Shown here: piece after piece, positions 27,316 through 35,244 of the stretch
Layout of the letters: every line of letters starts with the position of its first letter
How positions within the stretch are numbered: position 1 is the stretch's first letter
Origin: Hassallia sp050875635
GTDB taxonomy: Bacteria > Cyanobacteriota > Cyanobacteriia > Cyanobacteriales > Nostocaceae
Length of the DNA stretch: 64,000 nucleotides
Assembly: GCF_050875635.1 (NCBI RefSeq)
Contig: NZ_JBPAOH010000022.1
Location: forward strand, 1-64,000
Direction: 5' to 3'
Translations under genes and position numbers: made by a program
Notes under the pieces: model-generated
Seen by the model: only the letters and a program-made list of their open reading frames with translations
What the model was told of the DNA's origin: nothing
Database searches by the model: none

Positions 27316-28344
27316 TTATCCCAACACCTCCACTTGTTGAACCACATTAAGTTCATCAAGAAGCCGCCAAATTTCCTGTAACATTGGCTGTAACCCAGCG
27401 CCGGTAACAGCGGAAATCAAAAAAACCGGCGCAAAGGATAGATGATTAAGTTCCATCGCTAAGGCATTTAAATCTACAGATTCTCGATCAACCGCATCAA
27501 TTTTGTTCAGTGCTAAAACAAGCGATCGCTCTGCTAAACCTCGTCCGTAATCTTGTAACTCTTTTTTAATCGTTTTATATTCGCCTATAACATCTTCACT
27601 GGTCGCATCTATCAAATGCAACAGTACCCGCGTGCGCTCGATGTGACGCAAAAAATCGTGTCCCAACCCCGCACCACCAGAAGCACCTTCAATCAATCCG
27701 GGAATATCAGCAAAAACCGTGCCATAGCCTGTAGCTTTTCGCACTACACCCAAGTTTGGTATCAAAGTAGTAAACGGATAATCAGCAATTTTCGGACGTG
27801 CTGCTGACAAAGCTGATATCAAAGTCGATTTTCCTGCATTTGGTAGTCCAATAATTCCTACTTCTGCTAACAGTTTCAACTCTAATCTAAGTTGCTTTAT
27901 TTCTCCTGGTAATCCTGGGAGCGCGTATTCTGGAGCGCGGTTGCGGTTGCTCAAAAAATGTTGATTTCCCAAGCCACCTTTACCACCTTTAGCTACCACA
28001 AAAGTCTGGTTTTGCTCAATTAAATCTGCCAACAGTTCGCCACTTTCCGCATCATAAATAGCCGTACCGCAGGGAACTTCGACAGTTAAATCCTTACCAT
28101 TTGCGCCGGTACAGTTATTTGGTCCCCCGCGTCCACCGTTTTCACCTTGAAAGCGATGGTTGTATCTGAAATCTAGCAAAGTTTGCAAATTTTCCTTCGC
28201 CACAAAAATGACCGAACCACCGCGTCCCCCATTTCCGCCAGAGGGACCACCAGCCGGCACATACTTCTCCCGACGAAAGGCAACAATACCATCGCCACCC
28301 TTGCCGGCTTCAACTTCAATGTTTGCTTGATCGATAAATTGCAT
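27316..28344 (-). CDS. obgE: GTPase Obg/CgtA
   Basis: Ribosome-associated GTPase needed for 50S maturation and stress control. Seen (342 aa): glycine-rich Obg domain (1-158; AGKGGDGIVAFRREK, GGPSGGNGGRGG); G1 GLPNAGKST; G2 around FTTLIPN; G3 DIPGLIEGA; G4 NKID; G5 near SAVTGAG. There is no C-terminal OCT extension beyond about residue 330. The open frame extends 38 codons further upstream through tandem-repeat spacer, giving a spurious MPHAPCPM leader. ATG 28344 opens the conserved MQFIDQANIEV and is the correct start. Confidence 0.96.
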   Translation of the reverse strand: MQFIDQANIEVEAGKGGDGIVAFRREKYVPAGGPSGGNGGRGGSVIFVAKENLQTLLDFRYNHRFQGENGGRGGPNNCTGANGKDLTVEVPCGTAIYDAESGELLADLIEQNQTFVVAKGGKGGLGNQHFLSNRNRAPEYALPGLPGEIKQLRLELKLLAEVGIIGLPNAGKSTLISALSAARPKIADYPFTTLIPNLGVVRKATGYGTVFADIPGLIEGASGGAGLGHDFLRHIERTRVLLHLIDATSEDVIGEYKTIKKELQDYGRGLAERSLVLALNKIDAVDRESVDLNALAMELNHLSFAPVFLISAVTGAGLQPMLQEIWRLLDELNVVQQVEVLG

Positions 28345-28566
28345 AGTTTGTTGGTTGTTGGTAATGGGCATTGGGCATGGGGCATGGGGGAGGCAGTGCG
28401 TTGGACGGGTTCCCCGGCTTGAAGCACCTGCCGTCATGGGGCATGGGGCATGGGGCATGGGGCATGGTCTGGCGTGAAATGAGGAAACTTCTTTTTATTC
28501 CCATTGCCCAATGCCCATTAAACAATTGCCCATTGCCCAATGCCCAATGCCCCATTCCCCACGTTC
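28345..28566. repeat. STRR spacer: GGGCATT/GGGGCAT and CCCAATG units
   Basis: Tandem GGGCATG-type 7-mers at about 28367-28466, with a complementary block of CCCATTG/CCCAATG units at 28500-28558. The two blocks are able to pair with each other over a large hairpin. No gene. Confidence 0.8.
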
Positions 28567-29247
28567 CTAAATATAAGGTGAAATATCTTCACCGCAATCA
28601 TCTGCTAGATAGGAGAGGGCGCGAAAACGCAAACCCACAAGTTGTTCATAAAGTGGATTGATTTTACACATCGGGGGAATGTGAACTATTTTCCGCCCAA
28701 AGAGGTTGACATCGCGCTCAAAGGGACACTGCGAAGGTATCATTTTGCACAAAAAGCGGGCTACTCTGGGGTCGTGAATCTCCAGTTTGTCTAGCCACTG
28801 ACGCACCGGGCGCAATGCATCAAGTTGCCGTTTTGTCAAATCGGCGGAAGGAGTCTGTAGTTGCTGTGGGTGTTCTATAGTGTAGCGCAGCGCTTTGAGT
28901 AATTCCTCTGGCTGTTCTAAGGCTTTGCACAATTGATGCAAAAGTTGGTCTTCACTGGCAGAATAAGTACCATCGGCGATCGCTACCATCACCGCTGTTC
29001 TTAAAAAATTTTCCGCTGCTGTTGTATTTTTACCCAACACCGCAGCTAATTCCTCTGGTTCAATTGGCTCTAGTGACTCAAACTTGATTTTCGGAGCCAA
29101 TTCTTTGTCAGTGATATTAGCTATTAATTCTTGTTCTTGGGCATCAAAGTTACCATCCGCCCACGCGACTGTCAGTAATCCCCGCAGCCAAGCGGCAATT
29201 TGTTCGTTGCTATAACGAGATTGGACAGCACTTTTCATAATACTCAC
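28567..29247 (-). CDS. TerB-like / Mo-dependent nitrogenase C-terminal-domain protein
   Basis: Seen (226 aa): two parts. The N-terminal ~120 residues are helical with a duplicated acidic motif (AWADGNFDAQEQELI and AIADGTYSASEDQLL), a TerB-like arrangement. The C-terminal ~90 residues, from RPVRQWLDKLEIHDPRVA through CPFERDVNLFGRKI to YLADDCGEDISPYI, are the Mo-nitro_C family found in cyanobacteria. Despite the family name no nitrogenase cofactor site is visible. It is in the same orientation as obgE but separated by repeats. The start may be ATG 29238 rather than 29247. Confidence 0.8.
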   Translation of the reverse strand: MSIMKSAVQSRYSNEQIAAWLRGLLTVAWADGNFDAQEQELIANITDKELAPKIKFESLEPIEPEELAAVLGKNTTAAENFLRTAVMVAIADGTYSASEDQLLHQLCKALEQPEELLKALRYTIEHPQQLQTPSADLTKRQLDALRPVRQWLDKLEIHDPRVARFLCKMIPSQCPFERDVNLFGRKIVHIPPMCKINPLYEQLVGLRFRALSYLADDCGEDISPYI

Positions 29248-29434
29248 ACTTTAAGCTACCTTACTTTTATGTTAAGCCCTCAAGCTGGAAGCCTGGGACT
29301 TTGTTCTTGTAGTCGCGACTTTAGTCGTCGGACTATAAATTTATCAGCAAAAATGCGGAAAGTCGGAACGTTATTTTGTTTAAAAACGTGTAAAAGTATA
29401 TTAAAATCAACCCGCGTCAGAGGGATTTACAGAT

Positions 29435-29866
29435 ATGACTGACCCCGTAACAACCTTAACAGCTTTGGCGATCGCTGAATTTGCCTTCAAAAAGTTTTTC
29501 GAGTCCGGTGTCGGTAAGCTGGGGGAAAAGTTCACCGAAACAGCGCTTACCAAGATGGACGAACTGCGTCAAAAGATTTGGGATAAGTTACGCGGAAATC
29601 CAAGAGCCGAAAAAGCCTTGCAGGAAGTAGAAAAAGGCTCAAAAGACCATTTGAATAAACTGGCGGTTTATTTAGAAGATGAAATGAAGGATAACCCTGA
29701 TTTTGCGGCACAGGTAAGCACTTTAGCTCAAGAAATCAAAGCGGGTAAAATTCAAGTAAATAGCCAAAATATACAGCAAAACTACGATAACAGCACAGGC
29801 TTTCAAAACGATATTGATGGTGGTGAAAATTTTATCGCTCACACTATCAACATTCATAAACCTTGA
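29435..29866 (+). pseudogene. N-terminal effector-associated part of a split STAND NTPase
   Basis: Seen (143 aa before TGA): a helical, charged region (FAFKKFFESGVGKLGEKF ... LRGNPRAEKALQEVEKGS) followed by an Asn/Gln-rich strand segment (IQVNSQNIQQNYDNSTG). This is the usual layout ahead of cyanobacterial NB-ARC proteins. The frame is identical to that of the NTPase gene downstream. After TGA 29864-29866 it continues without another stop, including ELPPETQNWHGRTDELAQ, which is conserved-looking NTPase N-terminal sequence. Inferred: a nonsense change (or assembly error) split one gene of about 1030 codons. No ATG, GTG or TTG lies between the TGA and 29978. Confidence 0.65.
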
Positions 29867-29977
29867 CTGGAGTCGTCCGGAGGGGAACGGACAAAGAGAA
29901 ATCCCGTTAGTTCTATTATCAACGAATTACCCCCTGAAACCCAGAATTGGCACGGGCGCACAGATGAACTTGCCCAA

Positions 29978-32527
29978 ATGCAAGAATGGTTGCAAGCGGA
30001 TAACGTGCGTTTAATTGGCATTACCGGGACTGGTGGTTATGGCAAATCTTCGCTGGTTGCGAAAGTCTTTGCAACTGCACAAAGCTTTGAAAAGCAAGTT
30101 TGGGCAACTTTTAGCCAAAATTACCCGTTTGCGGTTTGGGCACGCTGGTTATTGGAAAAGTTAGGCAAAGCAACACCTGAAAAAGAAGCAGATTTATTAA
30201 CTGCGGTTTGTAATAATTTGCGAACAGGGCGCTATTTGCTGGTATTAGATAATTTAGAAACTCTGCTAGAAGCTAACGGAGAATGGCATGATAAGACTTA
30301 CTATGATTTCTTGTTGCGGTGGTTGAGTAGCCACACTGAAAGTATAATTTTAGTCACTAGCCGCGAACAACCTCAACTACCGCCCAATACCCTCAATTAC
30401 TGCCGTTGGTTGCCATTGAAAGGACTTTCAACCGATGCTGGGGTAGCACTGCTAGAAGATTTAGATATTCAAGGTGCTGATGCACAAATGCAAAAATTTG
30501 TCAAGCAAGCGGATGGACATCCTTTATTAATCAAGCTGGTGGCTGGAGTGTTGCACGCTGATGAGGGGGATGTGGTTGATATCAGCGCTTTGAGACAAAA
30601 TATCTTTGAAATTCTGGGGTTACACCGGGGCGATCCGCAAGCGAGTATTGGTAAGATTATTGATGCCAGTATTGCCCGGTTAACGCCAAAGTTACAAGAA
30701 CTATTATTTAATTTAAGCGTATATCGCCCCGCTTTTAACGCCACAGCCGCAGCCGCACTTTTACCAGAACAAGAAGTGACACAAGCAGATTTGCGGGGAT
30801 TGGTTAAGCGATCGCTTTTGCAAGAAAACAAACTAGAAAGCGGTTGGGTATTTGAGTTTCAGCCGTTAATTTTGGCTTATCTGAAACAGCAAGCGGGTGA
30901 TTTAACCAAAGTACATCAAAGAGCGATCGCTTACTATCAATCTATCGCTAAAGAATCTTGGCAGACGATAGAAGATATCAGACCACAACTAGAAATTTTT
31001 CATCACCTCTGCGAACTTAAGCAATATCGACAAGCTTATAACGTTCTTGATTCCTGCGACAATTTTTTGAGGTTGCGAGGATATTACAGTACCATTATTG
31101 AACTATCTAGCCGACTAGAAAAGGAATGGCAACCCACTAACCAAGATGAAAATAGGAAGTTTGCAGGTATTCTCACATATTTGGGTAATGCTTACAATTC
31201 CTTGGGACAATACCAACTGGCAATTGATTACTATCAGCAGTCACTTACTATTTATCGTGAGATAGGCAATCGCAATGGTGAAGCCAATTCTCTGATTGGT
31301 TTGGGCAATGCTTACTATTTTTTGGGACAATACCAAATTGCGATTGACTATCATCAGCAGTCACTAGCTATTTCTCTTGAGATAGGCGATCGCAATGGTG
31401 AAGCTGATTCTCTGCTTGGTTTGGGCGGTGTTTACAAATGTTTGGGACAATACCAAGAGGCGATTGATAACCTTGAGCAGTCACTGGCTATTAAAATTGA
31501 GATAGGCGATCGCAATGGTGAAGCTGCTTCTCTGGGTAATTTGGGCAATGCTTACGATTCTTTGGGACAAAACCAAATTGCGATTGATTACCATCAGCAA
31601 TCACTGGCTATTTTTCTTGAAAAAGGCGATCGCAATGGTGAAGCTGCTTCTCTGGCTGGTTTGGGTAATGCTTACCAATCTTTGGGAGAATACCAAATTG
31701 CGATTGATTTTTATCAACAGTCACTAGCTATTTCTCTTGAGATAGGCGATCGCAATGGTGAAGCTACTTCTCTAAATAATTTGGGCAATGCTTACAATTC
31801 CTTGGGACAATATCAACAAGCGATTGATTACAATCAGCAGTCGCTGGCTATTTTTTGTGAGATAGGCCATCGCAATGGTAAAGCCAAATCCCTTAATAAT
31901 TTGGGCTATGCTTACTGTTCCTTGAGAGAATACCAACAAGCAATTGATTGTTATCAGCAATTATTAACGGTTCAACGCGAGATAGGCGATCGCAAAGGAG
32001 AAGCTGATTCTCTAAATAATTTGGGCAATAGTTACTATTCCTTGGAAGAATATCAGCAAGCGATTGATTTCTATCAGCAGTCACTAACTATTGATCGAGA
32101 GATAGGCGATCGCACTGGTGAAGCTGCTTCTTTGACTAATTTGGGCAATGCTTACATTTCTTTGAGAGAATATCAACAGGCGATTGATTGTTATCAGCAA
32201 TTATTAACGACTCAACGCGAGATAGGCGATCGCAATGGTGAAGCCCAGTCACTTCAAAATCTTGGCAAGCTTTATAATTTAACAGGCAGAATTAAGGAAG
32301 GTTACGCAGTTGGTTTTCAAGCTACTCAAATTCAACAAGAACTAGAACTTCCTATTGAAGCTTTGGCTATACCAAAGTGGCAGAAGTCAATTGCTAAATT
32401 TGCTCAACGTGGTAAATTACAATTGGGTTTATGTTTTCTTTTGGGGTTATTCGCTTTCCCCTTTGCCCTAGTTTTCATTGTGTCGGTGATGTTGTGGCGC
32501 GTGGTAAAATCTCAATTGCGGCGTTGA
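29978..32527 (+). CDS. NB-ARC (STAND) NTPase with TPR array and C-terminal membrane helix
   Basis: Seen (849 aa from the first ATG): P-loop GTGGYGKS (17-24), Walker B YLLVLDNLE (Asp91), sensor LVTSRE (126-131) and a GLPL-like GHPLLIKLVAG. A winged-helix region follows at about 220-300. Nine full 40-residue TPRs and a tenth partial one span about 388-770 (LGNAYxSLGQYQxAIDYYQQSLAI). A hydrophobic helix lies near the C-terminus (LGLCFLLGLFAFPFALVFIVSV). STAND NTPases act as switchable sensors, several in antiphage defence. The start is uncertain because the same frame continues back to 29867 and, past one TGA, to 29435. A TIR or nuclease effector is not visible. Confidence 0.85.
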   Translation: MQEWLQADNVRLIGITGTGGYGKSSLVAKVFATAQSFEKQVWATFSQNYPFAVWARWLLEKLGKATPEKEADLLTAVCNNLRTGRYLLVLDNLETLLEANGEWHDKTYYDFLLRWLSSHTESIILVTSREQPQLPPNTLNYCRWLPLKGLSTDAGVALLEDLDIQGADAQMQKFVKQADGHPLLIKLVAGVLHADEGDVVDISALRQNIFEILGLHRGDPQASIGKIIDASIARLTPKLQELLFNLSVYRPAFNATAAAALLPEQEVTQADLRGLVKRSLLQENKLESGWVFEFQPLILAYLKQQAGDLTKVHQRAIAYYQSIAKESWQTIEDIRPQLEIFHHLCELKQYRQAYNVLDSCDNFLRLRGYYSTIIELSSRLEKEWQPTNQDENRKFAGILTYLGNAYNSLGQYQLAIDYYQQSLTIYREIGNRNGEANSLIGLGNAYYFLGQYQIAIDYHQQSLAISLEIGDRNGEADSLLGLGGVYKCLGQYQEAIDNLEQSLAIKIEIGDRNGEAASLGNLGNAYDSLGQNQIAIDYHQQSLAIFLEKGDRNGEAASLAGLGNAYQSLGEYQIAIDFYQQSLAISLEIGDRNGEATSLNNLGNAYNSLGQYQQAIDYNQQSLAIFCEIGHRNGKAKSLNNLGYAYCSLREYQQAIDCYQQLLTVQREIGDRKGEADSLNNLGNSYYSLEEYQQAIDFYQQSLTIDREIGDRTGEAASLTNLGNAYISLREYQQAIDCYQQLLTTQREIGDRNGEAQSLQNLGKLYNLTGRIKEGYAVGFQATQIQQELELPIEALAIPKWQKSIAKFAQRGKLQLGLCFLLGLFAFPFALVFIVSVMLWRVVKSQLRR
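31150..32290 (+). repeat. 120-bp tandem DNA repeat encoding the TPR array
   Basis: The junction GATAGGCGATCGCAATGG recurs at exactly 120-bp steps: 31261, 31381, 31501, 31621, 31741, 31861, 31981, 32101 and 32221. Seven of nine copies keep the HIP1 octamer GCGATCGC; those at 31261 and 31861 differ by one base. Such exact phase means recent unit duplication or ongoing homogenisation. Confidence 0.92.
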
Positions 32528-32592
32528 TCGTTTTATAGCCATTTTTGATTTTAGGCATTTATGTATGATAAATCAACGCCAAGCCGTCACAT

Positions 32593-32717
32593 TAGACTTC
32601 TTGCATAAATCAAAACGAAGAACCCCACCCCGCCTTTGACTTACGTCAAAGTCTCCCCTCCCCGCCTGCGGGGAGGGGTTGGGGGTGGGGTTTTGGAGGA
32701 CTTTTGCAAGAGGTCTA
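32593..32717. mobile_element. MITE-like inverted-repeat element, about 125 bp
   Basis: TAGACTTCTTGCA at 32593-32605 and TGCAAGAGGTCTA at 32705-32717 are terminal inverted repeats with one mismatch. Inside is a CCCCTCCCCGCC...GGGGAGGGG hairpin. Non-coding; it occupies most of the gap after the NTPase gene. Confidence 0.55.
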
Positions 32718-32753
32718 TTGATAAAAGCAAAAATATCACTGTCAATCAATATT

Positions 32754-33053
32754 TTATTCTGATTCTAAAAACAATGACTCTAAATCTCTATATCCACTAA
32801 TTACACGCGTAACGTCAATTCCATCTTCTCTTGGATAATAAAAAATAATATAATCTTCGATACTAAATCCCCGGAGATTAGGAGATAATTGCTCATAACT
32901 CTTTCCTATATTGGGAAATCCAGCAACTAGTTTACATTTTTGACGAATTGCATCAAAAAGCTTGCTGGCAGCATTAGGATTATTTTGAGCAATATAGTCA
33001 CAGATAGTATTTAAATCTTTAACGGCTTCATCAGAAAAAGAGTAATTACTCAT
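32754..33053 (-). CDS. ParE/RelE-family toxin
   Basis: Toxin half of a type II toxin-antitoxin pair. Seen (99 aa): N-terminal YSFSDEAVKDLNTICDYIAQNNP, the alpha-hairpin of ParE; central RGFSIEDYIIFYYPREDGIDVTRVISGYRD, the beta-sheet with the family's conserved Arg/Tyr. ParE toxins poison gyrase, while RelE relatives cut mRNA; the DYIIFYYP pattern favours ParE. Its ATG overlaps the antitoxin stop by four bases, ensuring coupled translation. Confidence 0.9.
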   Translation of the reverse strand: MSNYSFSDEAVKDLNTICDYIAQNNPNAASKLFDAIRQKCKLVAGFPNIGKSYEQLSPNLRGFSIEDYIIFYYPREDGIDVTRVISGYRDLESLFLESE

Positions 33054-33304
33054 CTTTGCGACTCAGCAATTTTATTGATTTTTTCTTGTATTTGAGCAAA
33101 TACGATCTCTCCGTCTGTAACCTGTCCTCTAGCAATTTGTTCGTTACCAACCCCAATTTTTTGCCGGAGTTCTTCTAAGCGTTGTTCTCGTACTTGCAGC
33201 AATTTAAATGCTTCGTTCATCACTTCCTCTGCATTAGCATATCTCCCGGCTTGAATTTGGGATTTAATAAACTGCTCATGCTCAGGTTTGAGGGAAATAT
33301 TCAT
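33050..33304 (-). CDS. ParD-family antitoxin
   Basis: Seen (84 aa from ATG 33304): ribbon-helix-helix N-terminus MNISLKPEHEQFIKSQIQAGRYANAEEVMNEAFKLL, with the RYANAEEV motif typical of ParD/CC2985-type antitoxins. A charged helical tail that would wrap the toxin follows. A GTG two codons upstream also opens the frame, but the ATG matches the family start. It is first in the pair and probably autorepresses its own promoter in the gap to the right. Confidence 0.9.
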   Translation of the reverse strand: MNISLKPEHEQFIKSQIQAGRYANAEEVMNEAFKLLQVREQRLEELRQKIGVGNEQIARGQVTDGEIVFAQIQEKINKIAESQR

Positions 33305-33683
33305 AATCACATAATCTTAGTTGATGACTTATTCAAATTTTATCGCTGATTGACTGAATCAATGCGCGATCGCACTATCGAAAGGCAAATCGAACGCAAA
33401 TACAATTGACGATAAATACCTACAATGTAGGATATAAGCGTGTGGTGCGGGAACGACAAAAGGTAGAGTTATGTTTTAGTAGGAGCGATCGCCCCCCTGA
33501 ACGGATACATATAATGGACATCGACCGAATTTAATTATGCGTTGCCCAAAACCCTTGTAGAGACGTAGCAATGCTACGTCTCTACGTCTTTTATGGATAC
33601 ATATAATAGATATTTAAGATATTCATGACAATGCCAACCCAAAAGAAAAGTGTTGAGCGATCGCTATTCACTGATTTGGCTCA
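33305..33683. other. Gene-free gap with direct repeats flanking a palindrome
   Basis: No supported gene. GGATACATATAAT occurs at 33503-33515 and again at 33595-33607. Between them lies the GTAGAGACG palindrome (copy 2, 33557-33585, GTAGAGACGTAGC/GCTACGTCTCTAC). HIP1 octamers lie at 33368 and 33485. Confidence 0.7.
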
Positions 33684-34910
33684 TCAACTTCCGTGAACCT
33701 TTACTGATATTGATATCGGTCCGAAGCGATTATCCACCCCACAATAAAGGTTCTCTTCCTCAGATACGGTTTGGTATGCATCGTCTCCGTATCGATAGTA
33801 CGTTGAGGCACATACTGCATCCACATCAGGATAGGACAAAAGAGATTCAAGACCCCAAATTTCCCCAGGAGATGCTCCTCCAACACGGAAGGACTGCTCA
33901 AGCAATGCGAAGCGCTTAACTAACTCACAAGTGCCGTTTGAATATATGGATGCGATTCCGGACACTATATCCAGGTTGAATCTCGCAGTTTTAATCTCTG
34001 GAATGTGTTTATTTAAAAGCGCTCTAAAAAGGAGTGCTTTATCTATAATTGCTTGTGCATCTTCGTTGTTGAAAATGCCAACCTGAGCAAGCAACTTAGG
34101 AGGGATACGTTTGCCTGTTCGCATAATCACAAGGTCAGTTCCCCTGTATAGTCCTTGAGAGAACCTTTGAACCCCTAGACTCTGTACCTGGTGAGAACCA
34201 ACAGTAATAAAACTCGCACTATATGTCTTCAAATCTTCTGGGTGAAGATTTTCTTCCACCACCAGTCCGTATTGTTGGAGCTTACCTTGATCCGCAATTT
34301 TATCAGAGATAAACTGCTCTAGCTCTTGGAAAGAGCTAATGACAAACTGGCTCATTCCCAAAAATGCAAGCGGATCTTTGAGCCGAATTTGATACACTCC
34401 TTTGTTGTAGAGCTCCTTGAAAGCTATTCTCAGATCATCAGTACTGAAAACTGTGAATCCAGGAAGAACAAGATTTCGCTGGGCAAGCTCTTCAGAAAAC
34501 TCATGAGACCATCCTAGCGGACAAACTGCTTCTCTACTAACCAAGGGATGCATTATTGCTTTTGTAGATTGGTGAGGTCTGGCTACAATTCCACCAAAAA
34601 AATCCTTTTCGCTCTCGATAAGCGCATCCTCGATCAGCTTTTGGTTCTCTTTCAACTCAAGGACTATAGTTTTATCAGCAACGTAGTATGTTTTCCCCTG
34701 CTCAATACCACCGAATCTCTGGAAGATTTCGGCTATTTTTGCCGCAATCCGAAGATTTCGGTAATAAGCGAACTTAACAGGCGGTTTGTTGCTGTTGATA
34801 ACTAACGTTTCAACTTTGAACTCAGGAATAACTAAGTTCTTGAAGGGAACTGAGTTTGACTGTCCATCCCACAATGAGGACGAAGACACCTCTAAATCCT
34901 GGTAGTGCAT
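33684..34910 (-). CDS. DUF3182 family protein (ATP-grasp/biotin-carboxylase-like)
   Basis: Seen (408 aa): three blocks match the DUF3182 family as I know it. They are FFGGIVARPHQSTKAIMHPLV with PLGWSHEFSE (about 104-135); LPGFTVFSTDDLRIAFKEL then RLKDP (about 148-180); and YRGTDLVIMRTG with EQSFRVGGASPGE (about 255-345). The family has an ATP-grasp-like fold and unknown substrate. Here the expected Gly-rich loop after the RLKP-type Lys is replaced by LAFLGMS, so ATP binding may be altered. No signal peptide. It is divergent from the methyltransferase/ligase operon, with 334 bp of hairpin-rich DNA between. Confidence 0.75.
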   Translation of the reverse strand: MHYQDLEVSSSSLWDGQSNSVPFKNLVIPEFKVETLVINSNKPPVKFAYYRNLRIAAKIAEIFQRFGGIEQGKTYYVADKTIVLELKENQKLIEDALIESEKDFFGGIVARPHQSTKAIMHPLVSREAVCPLGWSHEFSEELAQRNLVLPGFTVFSTDDLRIAFKELYNKGVYQIRLKDPLAFLGMSQFVISSFQELEQFISDKIADQGKLQQYGLVVEENLHPEDLKTYSASFITVGSHQVQSLGVQRFSQGLYRGTDLVIMRTGKRIPPKLLAQVGIFNNEDAQAIIDKALLFRALLNKHIPEIKTARFNLDIVSGIASIYSNGTCELVKRFALLEQSFRVGGASPGEIWGLESLLSYPDVDAVCASTYYRYGDDAYQTVSEEENLYCGVDNRFGPISISVKVHGS

Positions 34911-35065
34911 TGCAAGAGTTTGGGTGATGTATTCGTTATACTAACCCAAGTTGCTAGTTATGGTTTGATGCCTACACCCTAGTTTTGGTCATTTATTTAC
35001 AGGCGATCGCGCAAATTACACAACAAAGTTTTAGTAGTCGCGATCGCGTAGCGCGTCCTGTTGCT

Positions 35066-35132
35066 CAACTGCACTCTTTTCAGTTGCCTCGTTGCAAAGC
35101 AACGAGGGAGGCATTTCTGAAAGAAATGCCTC
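35066..35132. other. Three consecutive hairpins in the divergent spacer
   Basis: CAACTG/CAGTTG (35066-35086), CCTCGTTGC/GCAACGAGG (35087-35107) and GAGGCATTTC/GAAATGCCTC (35108-35132) sit end to end with no gap. No T-run follows, so this is not a simple terminator. The rest of 34911-35244 has HIP1 octamers at 35003 and 35040 and no gene. Confidence 0.75.
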
Positions 35133-35244
35133 AGCAACATACGGACGATCGCTCTGCCATATCCTACCCTCTGCAAATATTTTTGAGAATATTTATAGTT
35201 AAATCCACCAAGAGAGAGTTAATCTGTGTAGTGGAGGTATTTTT

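Noticed and set aside
28345..28458. 38-residue extension of ObgE (MPHAPCPM...)
   Set aside because: Encoded by STRR 7-mers. The conserved Obg N-terminus MQFIDQANIEV starts at 28344.
28345..28566. Possible CRISPR array because of regular short repeats
   Set aside because: Units are 7-mers in direct tandem without unique spacers. No cas genes occur anywhere in the window.
28567..29247. Nitrogenase component
   Set aside because: The Mo-nitro_C label is only a family name. No cofactor-binding cysteine pattern or nif neighbour is present.
29814..30014. 66-residue frame between the two NTPase parts as a separate gene
   Set aside because: It is out of frame with both conserved parts, with no ribosome site. 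The in-frame reading across the TGA gives clearly more protein-like sequence.
30469..30831. 120-residue minus-strand frame inside the NTPase gene
   Set aside because: Shadow of the NB-ARC coding sequence, which has clear motifs on the plus strand.
31150..32290. CRISPR-like array with 120-bp period
   Set aside because: The whole period is coding and translates to canonical 40-residue TPRs.
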